From an uncultured Spirochaetales bacterium (lineage in GTDB: Bacteria > Spirochaetota > Spirochaetia > Sphaerochaetales > Sphaerochaetaceae): a stretch of DNA of 23,191 nucleotides. Within the stretch, counting starts at the first letter, position 1. Each line of letters opens with the position of its first letter. Location of the stretch: assembly GCA_934276485.1 (NCBI GenBank), contig CAKQTE010000002.1:1-23191 (forward strand), given 5' to 3'. A program made the translations under genes and the position numbers. The notes below the pieces were generated by a model. That model made no database searches. It was given only the letters and a program-made list of their open reading frames with translations, and had not been told where the DNA came from. Shown piece after piece: positions 22,764-23,191 of the stretch.

Positions 22764-22832
22764 GCTAATTGTATGCCTGATAATCAATTAGAGAAATGCA
22801 AAATAAAAAACAAATAAATTTTAAAAATTTTG

Positions 22833-22862
22833 TTGACAAACCATGCAGTTATTTGCTAAGTT
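22833..22862 (+). promoter_or_regulatory. rRNA operon promoter with AT-rich upstream tract
   Basis: TTGACA (22833-22838, perfect consensus) is 18 bases from TAAGTT (22857-22862), which has a TG one base upstream (extended -10). The 30 bases before it are almost pure A/T, as in an UP element. The stretch 22764-22800 contains only a 7-bp AT-rich inverted repeat. Confidence 0.75.
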
Positions 22863-23089
22863 AATGGAGCACGCAAGAGATAACAAATCTTAAGCGAGCA
22901 CGATGATTTTTACAGATATATTAGAGAAGGGAAGAGAAGAAATAGAAGCTTGTTAATAAGGAGCTTCTGTCAATTCGATGATTAGAACGCAAACAGAAAA
23001 GCAAATTGACTGTCGCGATTCGTTTCAGGAATGAATGACAGGATATGAACGAAGTTAAAAGCACCCCCGCGGCTTGCCGTGGGGGATCG
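22863..23089 (+). other. 16S rRNA leader with several hairpins
   Basis: No gene is seen here. It holds the direct repeat GAGCACG (22867 and 22894). AGAAGCT (22944-22950) pairs with AGCTTCT (22962-22968), and GTCAATT (22969-22975) pairs with AATTGAC (23004-23010). A strong 9-bp stem CCCCCGCGG/CCGTGGGGG (23064-23072 with 23077-23085) is closed by a CTTG tetraloop and ends about five bases before mature 16S. Probably the transcribed leader with processing structures. No boxA motif could be identified. Confidence 0.6.
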
Positions 23090-23191
23090 ATAACGGAGAG
23101 TTCGATCCTGGCTCAGAACGAACGCTGGCGGCGCGTCTTAAGCATGCAAGTCGAGCGAATCCGGGAGCCTCGGTTCCCGGGGAAGCGGCGG
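23090..23191 (+). rRNA. 16S ribosomal RNA, 5' end (cut by window edge)
   Basis: The 5' region matches bacterial 16S: AGAGTTCGATCCTGGCTCAG (23097 onward, E. coli position 8), GAACGCTGGCGGCG and CATGCAAGTCGAGCG. The mature 5' end is placed by counting back from position 8. The GAACGAACGCTGG...GCGTCTTAAGCATGCAAG pattern resembles Spirochaetota. The position-14 base is C where most bacteria have T. Confidence 0.95.

Noticed and set aside
22765..22791. CTAATTG/CAATTAG inverted repeat as the terminator of the HAD phosphatase operon
   Set aside because: The stem is AT-only apart from one pair at each end, and no T-tract follows on either strand.
22863..23060. tRNA gene or boxA antiterminator in the rRNA leader
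   Set aside because: No T-loop consensus or cloverleaf arms, and no sequence close to a boxA consensus could be identified.

Overview
The window looks like a stretch of chromosome from an anaerobic, fermentative spirochaete (Spirochaetota, family uncertain). The main evidence is the partial 16S rRNA gene at the right edge, whose first ~100 bases have the 5' pattern I associate with this phylum. A spirochaete is also consistent with a ThrRS that lacks the TGS domain and with the [FeFe] hydrogenase/Rex content. Gene density is high, base composition is moderately AT-rich, and almost everything except argR-pgi is on the + strand. I see no CRISPR array, tRNA, insertion sequence or prophage.

Left edge (1-1130): an Rpn/PD-(D/E)XK nuclease-transposase family gene. 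Its body is GC-richer than its C-terminal tail, and it has a good internal Shine-Dalgarno plus ATG. Next (1134-3181, minus strand) is the operon argR-pgi, with an ARG-box-like palindrome directly downstream of the argR promoter. Divergent from it are a LemA-like membrane protein and two overlapping membrane enzymes, a phytol/dolichol-kinase-like protein and a DUF92/VTE6-like protein, which together could phosphorylate an isoprenoid alcohol twice. groEL follows alone, without groES or a CIRCE element but with a TGCAT palindrome resembling the argR one.

Middle (7189-12264): yajC-secD-secF-ispH-rex. From secD to rex the genes overlap, joining the Sec accessory complex, the last MEP-pathway enzyme and the NADH/NAD-sensing repressor in one unit. 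secD has no normal ribosome site; a strong SD lies on the far side of a hairpin.

Hydrogenase operon (12307-17801): a [2Fe-2S] ferredoxin, a PAS-containing sensory-type [FeFe] hydrogenase (HydS-like), a SpoIIE/PP2C phosphatase, a second [2Fe-2S] ferredoxin, a group-B-like [FeFe] hydrogenase and a free-methionine-sulfoxide reductase. It appears to combine a putative H2/redox sensor that signals through a phosphatase with a catalytic hydrogenase and an oxidative-damage repair enzyme.

Right part (17816-22763): a threonine T-box riboswitch with specifier ACC controls thrS, followed closely by an M32 carboxypeptidase, pgsA and a HAD phosphatase. Last comes an rRNA promoter with an AT-rich upstream tract, a structured ~220-nt leader and the beginning of 16S rRNA, cut by the window edge.
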